Below are positions 1-6,019 of a stretch of 11,877 nucleotides of DNA, in pieces. Source of the DNA: Lutibacter sp. (lineage in GTDB: Bacteria > Bacteroidota > Bacteroidia > Flavobacteriales > Flavobacteriaceae); the NCBI GenBank assembly GCA_030599055.1, contig JAUVOS010000064.1:1-11877 (forward strand), written 5' to 3'. Within the stretch, counting starts at the first letter, position 1, and every line of letters starts with the position of its first letter. The notes beneath the pieces are model-generated. The model was not told the DNA's origin, made no database searches, and worked only from the letters and a program-made list of their open reading frames with translations. A program made the translations under genes and the position numbers.

Positions 1-141
1 AGGGTTTTGTTATTTGTTATATAATAATATCCCCATGATATCCCCACAATATTTTAATTTGAAAAAGAACTCTTAAGTTAAAACAAGTTACCCCTACCTG
101 CTTTTTAGATACTTATCCATGTATAAACAAATAAGAATCAC

Positions 142-149
142 TAACTTTG
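142..149 (+). promoter_or_regulatory. Candidate Bacteroidota -7 box TAACTTTG
   Basis: The sequence matches TAnnTTTG exactly and is identical to the box preceding the M3 peptidase gene at 5984-5991. An ATG follows 22 nt after the box (172), a normal distance for a short leader. No convincing -33 TTG lies 17-23 nt upstream, so the assignment rests on the -7 box alone. Confidence 0.4.
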
Positions 150-171
150 GGTTTTGATTGCTACAAGAGCT

Positions 172-225
172 ATGGAGTGGTACGAAATACTTATTGCCTT
201 TTTGCTATGGTTGACTGGGCTTTGA
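172..225 (+). CDS. Possible 17-residue hydrophobic peptide
   Basis: ATG at 172 opens 17 codons reading MEWYEILIAFLLWLTGL before TGA. The peptide is almost entirely hydrophobic, so if made it would insert in the membrane. Support is its position 22 nt after a TAnnTTTG box and the membrane-like composition; nothing recognisable in homology. Past the TGA the same frame continues for nine more codons (QLGKGWDEV) to TAA, so the ORF could also be a remnant of a slightly longer small protein cut by TGG to TGA. It could equally be chance. Confidence 0.25.
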   Translation: MEWYEILIAFLLWLTGL

Positions 226-296
226 CAACTTGGCAAAGGTTGGGATGAGGTATAAAAGAAATTTTAGTATTCGAGATAAAAATAACAAAAGGTGAC

Positions 297-323
297 TTTA
301 TCCCGCAATTTAGAGGGGATAAA
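297..323. repeat. 8-bp hairpin of unknown role
   Basis: TTTATCCC (297-304) and GGGATAAA (316-323) are perfectly complementary around an 11-nt loop. There is no T-run after it on the plus strand, so it is not a clear terminator in that direction; on the minus strand a short T-run follows about 8 nt later. It may be a weak terminator or an operator. Confidence 0.3.
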
Positions 324-348
324 AGCACTAATAGTAATCATATAACGA

Positions 349-818
349 GTTGTGTGGCATATAAGACAAGAACTCCGAAAATAAATAATTAGAGTAATTT
401 TCTAAATTGACTTTATGAAACAGAATAGTCTAAAAATCATACACGATAAATATGCACCATATTGGGCAATAGCTCTTGTTGTTCTTGGAGGAACAGGATT
501 GGCAACAATATGGGTTGATTTGGGAGCTTTCTGGAAAGGGTATGTATTGGATATGACTGGTCCAGCCTGGAATTACATTTTGTTTCGCGGGCTTTTCACA
601 TCTTACACCAATAATGTATGGATACGTTTTTTTACACCGAAAAGAACTCTAACTATTTTTCTTTTAGTCTGTTTTGGGATTGAAACGATGCAGTATTTGA
701 ATATTTACGATTCTACATTTGATCTTTGGGATCTGCCAGCATATGTTTCGATTCTTATTCCGCTATTCTTTATTGACTTAAAACTAAATAAGACAAAGTG
801 AAAAATACACCACACAAC
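349..818. repeat. Short inverted repeat bracketing the 415-801 gene
   Basis: GTTGTGTGG at 349-357 is the exact reverse complement of CCACACAAC at 810-818. The arms lie 57 bp before the start codon and 8 bp after the stop codon of one gene. Nine bases over this distance can occur by chance, but the symmetric placement suggests boundaries of a single-gene unit. Confidence 0.35.
415..801 (+). CDS. Small integral membrane protein, VanZ/DUF2809-like
   Basis: A 128-residue inner-membrane protein with about four hydrophobic segments (roughly residues 17-34, 50-62, 78-95, 107-121). The C-terminal half has the layout of VanZ/DUF2809 proteins: an E..Q pair before a loop (E90, Q93) followed by TFDLWDLPAY (101-110) leading into the last membrane segment, comparable with the family's D-x-x-D-[LI]-x-A-[NY] region. 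This assignment comes from motif resemblance only; VanZ-like proteins have no established general reaction, and antibiotic resistance should not be assumed. No Shine-Dalgarno sequence is visible, as usual for Bacteroidota. The gene stands alone, flanked by a 9-bp inverted repeat and by A/T-rich gaps, so it may be a single-gene accessory insertion. Confidence 0.75.
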   Translation: MKQNSLKIIHDKYAPYWAIALVVLGGTGLATIWVDLGAFWKGYVLDMTGPAWNYILFRGLFTSYTNNVWIRFFTPKRTLTIFLLVCFGIETMQYLNIYDSTFDLWDLPAYVSILIPLFFIDLKLNKTK

Positions 819-894
819 AAAAAATAAAGTGTTCCAAAATGCCAAACGCATCATATTTAAACAGTTATCTGAAATTTTAATACAAGAGTACTAA

Positions 895-1998
895 ATGAAG
901 CAAATTATTTCAATATTAATTTTATTTCTTTTTTTTTCGTGTGAAGACAAGCAGTCACAAAAAACGACTTTAGTGATTGATTTGAGTTCCGATATTGTTA
1001 TTCCAAAACATTATATAATAGCAAAAACTAATGAACAGATTGTTATTGATGGAATAGGAAAGGAATTTAATTGGAGACAGTCTTTATTTTCTGATTCATT
1101 TATTGATATTGAAGGGATAAAAACACCTAAGTACGATACAAAATTCAAAATGCTTTGGGATGAAAATTACCTATTTGTTTATGCACAAATGGAAGAGCCC
1201 CATGTTTGGGGTTATTTAAAACAACGCGATACAATTATATATTATAATAATGATTTTGAAATTTTTATATCTCCTTCAGGAACCACTAGAAACTATGGAG
1301 AAATTGAAATTAATAGTTTGGGGACTGTTTGGGATTTATTATTAAACAAACCCTATCGGGATCAAGGAAAGGCAGATAATAATTGGGATTTGGATAATAT
1401 GAAATCTGCTGTTCATATTGAAGGGACTTTAAATAATCATAGTGATATCGATTCACTGTGGACCGTAGAAATAGCTATTCCTATGAATGCATTACTTAAA
1501 TTAAAGAATGGTAAACAATTATTACCAAAAGAAGGTGAGCAATGGAGAATTAATTTTTCACGCGTTGAATGGGATTTTGATATCGTAAATGAAACTTACC
1601 AAAGGAAAAAAGAGAATGATGGCAAATTTCAATCTGAGTATAATTGGGTTTGGAGCAAACAAAATGTCATCAATATGCATGAACCTGAAAAATGGGGGAT
1701 TATACAGTTTACAAATGAAACCTCCACTGAAAACATTTTATTTATTAACGATGAACATATGCCCATAAAACAAGTTGCTTATGCCTTATTTAGGCAAACC
1801 AAATTTGGGATCCTAAAAGAATTATTAAAAGAAAAAACAGGAAGTACTCAAGCTATAAGCGTCAAATATTCAGATGTAGACTCTCTGACATCTACATTTT
1901 ATAAAACGAATTTTGGGTTTGAATACAAAATAAACAGCGAGCAACCCAATAAGACATTCATTATTAATGAAACTGGTGTACTAAAAGAAATAAAATGA
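895..1998 (+). CDS. CBM9-like carbohydrate-binding lipoprotein
   Basis: A 367-residue envelope lipoprotein. The signal peptide ends in the lipobox LFFSC with the lipidated Cys at 16. Residues about 45-275 look like the carbohydrate-binding family 9-like fold found in Bacteroidota: an opening IDG (51-53), D89-E-N-Y-L-F-V-Y strand, NNDFEIFI (118-125), WTVEIAIP (189-196), WRINFSR (217-223), and the closing HEPEKWG (262-268). These are usual landmarks of that group, which includes secreted sugar-binding modules with bound calcium. The last 95 residues are extra and not recognised. The stop overlaps the start of the next gene by 4 bp (ATGA), so the two are translationally coupled. The partner is a putative glycoside hydrolase, which suggests this protein binds the polysaccharide that the partner attacks; the ligand is unknown. 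Confidence 0.85.
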   Translation: MKQIISILILFLFFSCEDKQSQKTTLVIDLSSDIVIPKHYIIAKTNEQIVIDGIGKEFNWRQSLFSDSFIDIEGIKTPKYDTKFKMLWDENYLFVYAQMEEPHVWGYLKQRDTIIYYNNDFEIFISPSGTTRNYGEIEINSLGTVWDLLLNKPYRDQGKADNNWDLDNMKSAVHIEGTLNNHSDIDSLWTVEIAIPMNALLKLKNGKQLLPKEGEQWRINFSRVEWDFDIVNETYQRKKENDGKFQSEYNWVWSKQNVINMHEPEKWGIIQFTNETSTENILFINDEHMPIKQVAYALFRQTKFGILKELLKEKTGSTQAISVKYSDVDSLTSTFYKTNFGFEYKINSEQPNKTFIINETGVLKEIK

Positions 1999-3086
1999 AA
2001 TACACATTAATTATATTCAGCATATTAATTGTTCTAGCATGTCAATCTCCTCCTGAAAAGAAAGAAATAAATCAGAAGGAAACTAAGAAGCAATTCACGT
2101 TTGCGACATGGGCTCATGCAGGAAAAATATTTAAAAAAGAAGCTTGGGAAGAGCGATTTGAATATTATAAAATGATTGGGATAACAGAAGTTTTAGTGGG
2201 AGGAGACCCCAATATATTAAGTCAAATTGTACCTCTTGCCAATGAGAAAAATATTAAAATACATGCTTGGATGTGGACTTTGAATCGACCCAATGACACT
2301 ATATGCAATAAACATCCTGAATGGTATGCCGTAAATAAATTAGGACAAAACTCACTTGAAAAAAGAGCCTATGTGGATTACTACCAATGGTTGAGTCCAT
2401 TTCATTCTGAAGTACAAAAATATGTGAAAAATAAAGTAAGGGAACTAACAGCGATAAAAGGAATAGCATCCATTCATTTGGATTATGTGAGGTATCCTGA
2501 TGTTATACTTGGAGCAGATTTGCAACCTAAATATGGTTTAATACAAAATCATGAAATGCCTGAATATGATTATGGCTATCATCCCATAGCACGACAGGGA
2601 TTCAAAGACCTATTTGGAATAGATCCAATAAATTTTGAACATCCAGAATTGAGTACAGAATGGCGTCAATACAGATTGAATGCTATCACAAACTTAGTAA
2701 ATGAATTGGTAGATATAGCTCATGAAAGTGGTCACAGAATGACTGCAGCTGTATTCCCCTTTCCAGAGATGTCTCGTCAGATGGTAAGGCAAGCATGGAA
2801 TGATTGGAACTTAGATGCTGCTTACCCAATGCTCTATCACAATTTTTATCGTCAAAACATTAATTGGATTGGGTTTGCAACCAAACAAGGTGTTAGCGAT
2901 GTTGACTTTCCAATATTTCCAGGATTGTATAGTGAAGCTCTTAAAAATCCAAAGAATCTCGAAAGTGCCATTCGATTAACTAAGAAAATGGGTGCAAATG
3001 GAATCTCTATTTTTACAGCTGATAATCTAAATGACAAGCAAATAAAGGTATTAATAAAATTAAAGAAAGAGTTTAAAATTGAATAA
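1995..3086 (+). CDS. Putative glycoside hydrolase lipoprotein (GHL10/DUF187-like)
   Basis: A 363-residue lipoprotein with lipobox VLAC and Cys16. The rest looks like a TIM-barrel glycosidase of the GHL10 (DUF187) type: an early strand with TFATWAHAG (35-43), a helix and IGITEVLVGG (61-70), then KIHAWMWTLNR (88-98), matching the family's HAW-N-x-R strand, and IHLDYVRYP (160-168), the D-Y-x-R-Y-P strand end that carries a likely catalytic or substrate-binding Asp163. Later strands include MTAAVFPFP (249-257), DAAYPMLY (274-281) and ANGISIF (334-340). Reaction and substrate are not established for most of this family. It is cotranscribed with the CBM9-like lipoprotein and is the last gene before a hairpin terminator, so a two-protein surface unit for a complex carbohydrate is the best inference. 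Confidence 0.8.
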   Translation: MKYTLIIFSILIVLACQSPPEKKEINQKETKKQFTFATWAHAGKIFKKEAWEERFEYYKMIGITEVLVGGDPNILSQIVPLANEKNIKIHAWMWTLNRPNDTICNKHPEWYAVNKLGQNSLEKRAYVDYYQWLSPFHSEVQKYVKNKVRELTAIKGIASIHLDYVRYPDVILGADLQPKYGLIQNHEMPEYDYGYHPIARQGFKDLFGIDPINFEHPELSTEWRQYRLNAITNLVNELVDIAHESGHRMTAAVFPFPEMSRQMVRQAWNDWNLDAAYPMLYHNFYRQNINWIGFATKQGVSDVDFPIFPGLYSEALKNPKNLESAIRLTKKMGANGISIFTADNLNDKQIKVLIKLKKEFKIE

Positions 3087-3140
3087 AATAAAAATGTCTT
3101 ATATATTCAGTAATTGCAATATCAAAGATCAGATAACAAA

Positions 3141-3171
3141 AAATAAACGCCATTAAAACAGGCGTTTATTT
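3141..3171 (+). terminator. Hairpin terminator after the glycosidase operon
   Basis: AAATAAACGCC (3141-3151) pairs perfectly with GGCGTTTATTT (3161-3171) around a 9-nt loop, 54 bp after the operon stop. The stem is A-rich on one side and T-rich on the other, so it could stop transcription from both directions, though there is no long separate T-run. Confidence 0.65.
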
Positions 3172-3177
3172 AGAACA

Positions 3178-3309
3178 TTGAAACACATTATTCATAGTAT
3201 TTCTATTGTTTTTTATTGGAATTCATCTATTCGCTTCGTTCGGGTCAGCTAAAGCTGACTTTTGTTGTTCCGTGCTTCGCACTCCCACTCCAAAAGAAAT
3301 GTGTTTCAA
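3178..3309. repeat. Composite palindromic element, REP/MITE-like
   Basis: A perfect 12-bp inverted repeat, TTGAAACACATT (3178-3189) and AATGTGTTTCAA (3298-3309), encloses about 108 bp. Inside are a hairpin with 7-bp arms GTCAGCT/AGCTGAC (3244-3250, 3253-3259), a smaller hairpin GTGC/GCAC (3272-3275, 3279-3282), and the repeated word CGCTTCG/TGCTTCGC. The interior is clearly more GC-rich than the flanks. Nested palindromes between convergent genes are typical of REP-like or MITE-like repeats; no transposase is nearby, and copy number elsewhere cannot be seen here. Confidence 0.55.
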
Positions 3310-3392
3310 CGCCCTGCTAAACCAAATTGCTCAGGTACACGTTTGCCAATTACAGCTTTAACTGCCCATCGAGGGAAACCGAAGTATGAGAT
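3306..3392 (-). pseudogene. Possible gene remnant, unidentified
   Basis: On the minus strand, between two in-frame stops, lie 28 codons reading ISYFGFPRWAVKAV then IGKRVPEQFGLAGR, with base use more GC-rich than the surroundings. There is no start codon, and the frame is closed on both sides. The peptide looks protein-like, but I do not recognise its family. Its stop codon lies inside the right arm of the neighbouring palindromic element, so it could be the edge of a decayed insertion or simply chance. Confidence 0.2.
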
Positions 3393-3464
3393 TCACGAAC
3401 TCCTTTTTACTTTTTAATCAAGATGTGAGTAAAACGTGTAACAACAATGTGCTAAAAGCAATTC

Positions 3465-4241
3465 CTAAAAAGTCTTTATTAGCATAGCAACGGCACCACT
3501 GGCAAGAATAAACTTTAATGAAGGATCCAAATCATTTCGAATCCATACCCTACTTCTATTAGCAGGCCATACCTGAACAGCCGCCAAAGATTTTGAGTCT
3601 TGCCAAAACTCGTAACCTAATACGGGGTTAAATAATGGGCTTTTTCCGTCTTCTCTTACAGTAACTTTTTTAATTTCAATAAATGTATTTGTATCAGTCA
3701 GCATTCCACGAAAATTTGTAATAGTATCCATCTTTATATTACCATCTTGTACTTCTATTGCCACTGGATAAACCACAGTCAACCTCCATGGAATTGTGTC
3801 TGCTGAAAATGTAAAGACTGTTTCAAAAACTCCTTCACCCTTTTTTACCTCCGAATCATCCCAATTCAAGAATGTACGTGAGAACCAATTTCCATCATCG
3901 GTTTCAATATTTTTAACCACACGAATATTGGCAATGCAAGTGTCACGCTCATTATTCACGAAAAAAAAGGACATTTTGGAAGAAGATTTTATGGAGGTGT
4001 GGTCTCCGAATAGAGGCGATCTAGTGGATACCTTCTCCCAGTCCGATTTGCCGGATATTACTTTATATGAGCCAAACTCATATTTTCCAATAACTCTAAT
4101 TCCTTTTCGTTTTACAATCATCGATTGACTATTTTCCTTGAGTTGCTCATCAATTTTTATCATTTTTTGAGCTGATGAAGAATGAGTAAAAGCCAATTGA
4201 AGGCAAATGATCAATAGTACTATGTTAAAACTAGGTTTCAT
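3465..4241 (-). CDS. Secreted protein of unknown function
   Basis: A 258-residue protein with a Sec signal peptide (hydrophobic residues 6-18, likely cleavage SSSA|QK after Ala24). The mature part is rich in beta-strand patterns with mixed charged and aromatic residues (for example EGVFETVFTFSADTIPWRLT). No known motif, catalytic site or lipobox was found. The last 17 residues (LKFILASGAVAMLIKTF) are hydrophobic and could be an internal strand/helix or a membrane-associated tail. The ATG choice places the signal peptide at the very N-terminus and is well supported. The gene stands alone, with 277 bp to the next minus-strand gene; upstream is a GC-rich patch around 4318-4340. Function unknown. 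Confidence 0.75.
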   Translation of the reverse strand: MKPSFNIVLLIICLQLAFTHSSSAQKMIKIDEQLKENSQSMIVKRKGIRVIGKYEFGSYKVISGKSDWEKVSTRSPLFGDHTSIKSSSKMSFFFVNNERDTCIANIRVVKNIETDDGNWFSRTFLNWDDSEVKKGEGVFETVFTFSADTIPWRLTVVYPVAIEVQDGNIKMDTITNFRGMLTDTNTFIEIKKVTVREDGKSPLFNPVLGYEFWQDSKSLAAVQVWPANRSRVWIRNDLDPSLKFILASGAVAMLIKTF

Positions 4242-4317
4242 AGGTGTCGTTTTAGATATTTAACATTCCTTTCATTAAACTTATGAATAAGGCTTTGATT
4301 GTCATAAATCTTTCGTA

Positions 4318-4340
4318 GGGTTGCCGCCAACGTTAAGATA
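4318..4340. repeat. GC-rich palindromic patch upstream of 3465-4241
   Basis: GGGTTGCCGCCAACGTTAAG stands out in an A/T-rich gap and contains the palindrome AACGTT (4329-4334). Similar short GC-rich words around CAACG/CGTTG often mark borders of accessory gene units in flavobacteria. No matching second copy was found in this window, so the role is uncertain. Confidence 0.25.
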
Positions 4341-4518
4341 ATACTTCGTTTAAATGAGCTTTATCGTATGATAAGCTAAAAAAAGGATAAAAACTAAACC
4401 ATAATTTCTTAAAATTGTTTATGATTCTACTTATTTTCATTTTTTCCAATTATACTTGTTCTTTTAACATGTAAAACACACACAATCAATAATATACATA
4501 TATTGTCGTTTGCCTTTT

Positions 4519-5130
4519 TTAATTAGACATAATTGGTAATTCGTTATTATTCTGTTGGTAATGATATCCACCTTCGAATGTCCAGAAAAGTCCAATACTT
4601 GTATTAATACTGTATTTTGCTTGTGCAACCATTCCTTGAATGTCACCTCCATGACCTGTAAAAATTACATCTACCTCTGCTATAGGTTGGTGAGTCCATG
4701 CGTTATAAGGAGGTTCTCCTAAAAAATCTCCCCATCCAATAAAGGTTCCTTGCCATACTCCTTCACTTCCTTCTACAAATATTTCAGCCTTTCCCCATAT
4801 TTTTACTTTGGGGTTTTCTGTATTATACGACCAATTTTGATACCACATAGATGTTCCAGTTAGCAGTGGGGTATCTGCTGTATCGTACCATTCAGCAGTC
4901 ATCCCTTGTATTTTAACATTACCATTAGGCAATACAGTTAATTTACCAGGGTCAAAAAAACCATCAGGAACTGGGTTTGATTGTCCTGCGTACGAAGTTC
5001 CTGGGAATATAGTAGAGCTTGTTTCTTGATCGTTTTGGATTAAGTTAGAATCCAATGAATTGTCATTTGAACAACTAAAATAAATACTAGTTGTTCCAGT
5101 AATCAATAATATTAAAATTAAACGTTTCAT
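4519..5130 (-). CDS. Beta-rich lipoprotein of unknown function
   Basis: The start at 5130 is preferred because it places a lipoprotein signal peptide first (MKRLILILLITGTTSIYFSC, Cys20); an ATG 66 bp further up is in frame but would put 22 polar residues ahead of the signal. The 203-residue product has a short Asn/Ser-rich linker after the Cys and then a compact domain with many Trp, Gly and alternating beta patterns (VKIQGMTAEWYDT, KVKIWGKAEIF, GVWQGTFIGWGDF, VIFTGHGGDIQGMVAQAKY). The G-x-W-x-G-T and G-x-G-x-x-Q-G-M layout resembles small secreted beta-barrels such as DUF3224/allene-oxide-cyclase-like proteins, but this is only a resemblance. It lies 77 bp downstream of the PrcB-like gene on the same strand and may be cotranscribed with it. 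Confidence 0.7.
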   Translation of the reverse strand: MKRLILILLITGTTSIYFSCSNDNSLDSNLIQNDQETSSTIFPGTSYAGQSNPVPDGFFDPGKLTVLPNGNVKIQGMTAEWYDTADTPLLTGTSMWYQNWSYNTENPKVKIWGKAEIFVEGSEGVWQGTFIGWGDFLGEPPYNAWTHQPIAEVDVIFTGHGGDIQGMVAQAKYSINTSIGLFWTFEGGYHYQQNNNELPIMSN

Positions 5131-5138
5131 GATAGTAA

Positions 5139-5182
5139 ATTTTTGGTTATTAATATATTTAGTTATTTGATTTTTGGTTATT
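5139..5182. repeat. 13-bp direct repeat before the 4519-5130 gene
   Basis: ATTTTTGGTTATT occurs twice, at 5139-5151 and 5170-5182, spaced 31 bp, close to three helical turns. It lies directly upstream of the minus-strand start at 5130 in the 77-bp gap after the PrcB-like gene. It could be a tandem operator or a chance A/T-rich repeat. Confidence 0.4.
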
Positions 5183-5207
5183 TTATCCATAGGCATTGAA
5201 TTGTTGC

Positions 5208-5669
5208 TTATTCAAAGATTACCAATTTGTTAGTTTTTGGAATTTTAACAATGTGAAATGGCTGTGTCATTACGGTTGTGGCATTTCCTTTTAATATATT
5301 ATCGATTGTTACAAAATTTTCATTTTCATTTTCTACAATTTTGATAACGTCTATAGAATTTCCTCCGTTTGGTTTTATATCGTCAAAAACTGCTATTATT
5401 ATAAAATTAACAAAATCAATATTTGTTTCTAAAAATCCGTCACTAACATTATTTACAGTGTTCATTTTATCCATCAATTCATTCCATGAACTTGAGTCAG
5501 AAATCGTAAAATTTTGTTTATTAATATCTTCTTGTCCAGCTCCGTAAAGATTGCCCTGTGCAATTAATGTGAAATTAACCGAGTAATACAATTCATCATC
5601 AACCTCGCTGCAGCTTGTCAATAATCCTATAATTACCGTAATAATTACAATTGAAATTTTTGTTTTCAT
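5208..5669 (-). CDS. PrcB_C-domain lipoprotein
   Basis: A 153-residue envelope lipoprotein: hydrophobic segment 5-17 and lipobox LTSC with Cys20. Residues about 33-153 match the PrcB C-terminal domain (named for PrcB of the Treponema dentilisin protease complex): LIAQGNLYGAG (35-45), the SSSWNELMDKMN helix (59-70), IDFVNFIIIAVFD (84-96), NGGNSI (101-106), and the conserved ending TQPFHIVKIPK (135-145). In Bacteroidota this small domain is usually a stand-alone lipoprotein whose role is unknown; participation in a protease complex is not shown here, as no adjacent protease exists. It is the upstream gene of a two-lipoprotein minus-strand pair and is preceded by a promoter-like TTG-N20-TACCTTTG, with a leader of about 160 nt. 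Confidence 0.8.
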   Translation of the reverse strand: MKTKISIVIITVIIGLLTSCSEVDDELYYSVNFTLIAQGNLYGAGQEDINKQNFTISDSSSWNELMDKMNTVNNVSDGFLETNIDFVNFIIIAVFDDIKPNGGNSIDVIKIVENENENFVTIDNILKGNATTVMTQPFHIVKIPKTNKLVIFE

Positions 5670-5838
5670 AATAAAATTTTTAAAATGCTATACTTACCTG
5701 TTTTTTATGTTCTACGACTTGTTTAACTGCGCTACCCTGCGGCATTTATACTCTACATTTTTGGTGGTTATCCATACTTTTATAATTACTATTAATATTA
5801 CAATGAAATATAAATATTATTCTACAGTACAGTTGCTA

Positions 5839-5869
5839 CAAAGGTATTTCTCGCATTAACAATGCACAA
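5839..5869 (-). promoter_or_regulatory. Promoter candidate TTG-N20-TACCTTTG for lipoprotein pair
   Basis: On the minus strand TTG (5867-5869) is followed after 20 nt by TACCTTTG (5839-5846), fitting the Bacteroidota -33/-7 consensus TTG-N17-23-TAnnTTTG. Transcription would start near 5832, giving a leader of roughly 160 nt before the PrcB-like start codon. The -33 element touches the palindrome at 5868-5905, a natural place for regulation. Confidence 0.5.
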
Positions 5870-5905
5870 TGATGACGATCAGCATATTTACTGATTGTTA
5901 TCATT
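5868..5905. promoter_or_regulatory. Imperfect 15-bp-arm palindrome, possible operator
   Basis: AATGATGACGATCAG (5868-5882) and CTGATTGTTATCATT (5891-5905) are inverted repeats identical at 13 of 15 positions; both differences are G-T, so an RNA copy would pair fully. The loop is 8 nt. It has no T-run and overlaps the -33 site of the minus-strand promoter, about 80 bp upstream of the peptidase -7 box, so a regulator site is more likely than a terminator. AATGATAA-like halves loosely recall Fur-family boxes, which is only a guess. Confidence 0.4.
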
Positions 5906-5983
5906 CAAAAGATTTTTGGATACCTTAGAAAGCAATATTTGAATAATTATGATATTAGTAACATTTAATAAAAAAAAGAACTC

Positions 5984-5991
5984 TAACTTTG
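5984..5991 (+). promoter_or_regulatory. -7 box TAACTTTG of the M3 peptidase gene
   Basis: An exact TAnnTTTG box ends 28 nt before the peptidase ATG, giving a short leader. No good -33 TTG is seen at the usual spacing. Confidence 0.6.
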
Positions 5992-6019
5992 AAAGATAAC
6001 TTTTTAAAATCTTTTTAAC

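Larger units (their letters stand above)
1..414. other. Intergenic region with small signals, no full-length gene
   Basis: No ORF of normal size is seen. The region holds a 9-bp direct repeat (27-35 and 38-46) at 11-bp spacing, a Bacteroidota -7 box at 142-149, a 17-codon hydrophobic ORF at 172-225, an 8-bp hairpin (297-304 with 316-323), and the left arm of a short inverted repeat (349-357) just before the first full gene. The end of any upstream gene is not visible on either strand. Confidence 0.6.
3087..3464. other. Convergent intergenic region with palindromic element
   Basis: The gap lies between a plus-strand operon and a minus-strand gene. It holds the 3141-3171 hairpin, the 132-bp composite palindromic element (3178-3309), and a minus-strand stretch of about 28 codons (3306-3392) between two stops that reads like protein. 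No intact gene is seen. Confidence 0.6.
5670..6019. other. Divergent intergenic region with promoters both ways
   Basis: The 350-bp gap separates the minus-strand lipoprotein pair from the plus-strand M3 peptidase. It holds a minus-strand promoter candidate (5839-5869), a 38-bp imperfect palindrome (5868-5905), a plus-strand -7 box (5984-5991), and a GC-rich patch at 5713-5748 (for example CTGCGCTACCCTGCGGC) inside the long leader of the minus-strand unit. Confidence 0.6.

Noticed and set aside
3178..3309. CRISPR-like repeat arrangement
   Set aside because: The repeats are inverted, only two copies occur, and no spacer periodicity or cas gene exists.
3360..3410. Possible group II intron domain V near GAGGGAAACCGAAG
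   Set aside because: I tried folding both strands as a domain V hairpin; the stem has mismatches and is too short, and no reverse transcriptase is present.
3386..3487. 33-codon plus-strand ORF in the convergent gap
   Set aside because: It has no promoter, runs into the antisense end of the secreted-protein gene, and the translation has no recognisable features.
3796..4128. 110-codon plus-strand ORF opposite the 3465-4241 gene
   Set aside because: It lies wholly antisense to a gene with a clear signal peptide, lacks any recognisable domain, and has no promoter or leader of its own.
4464..4652. 62-codon minus-strand ORF overlapping the end of the 4519-5130 gene
   Set aside because: It overlaps the beta-rich lipoprotein in another frame and its translation shows no domain or signal peptide; a shadow frame.
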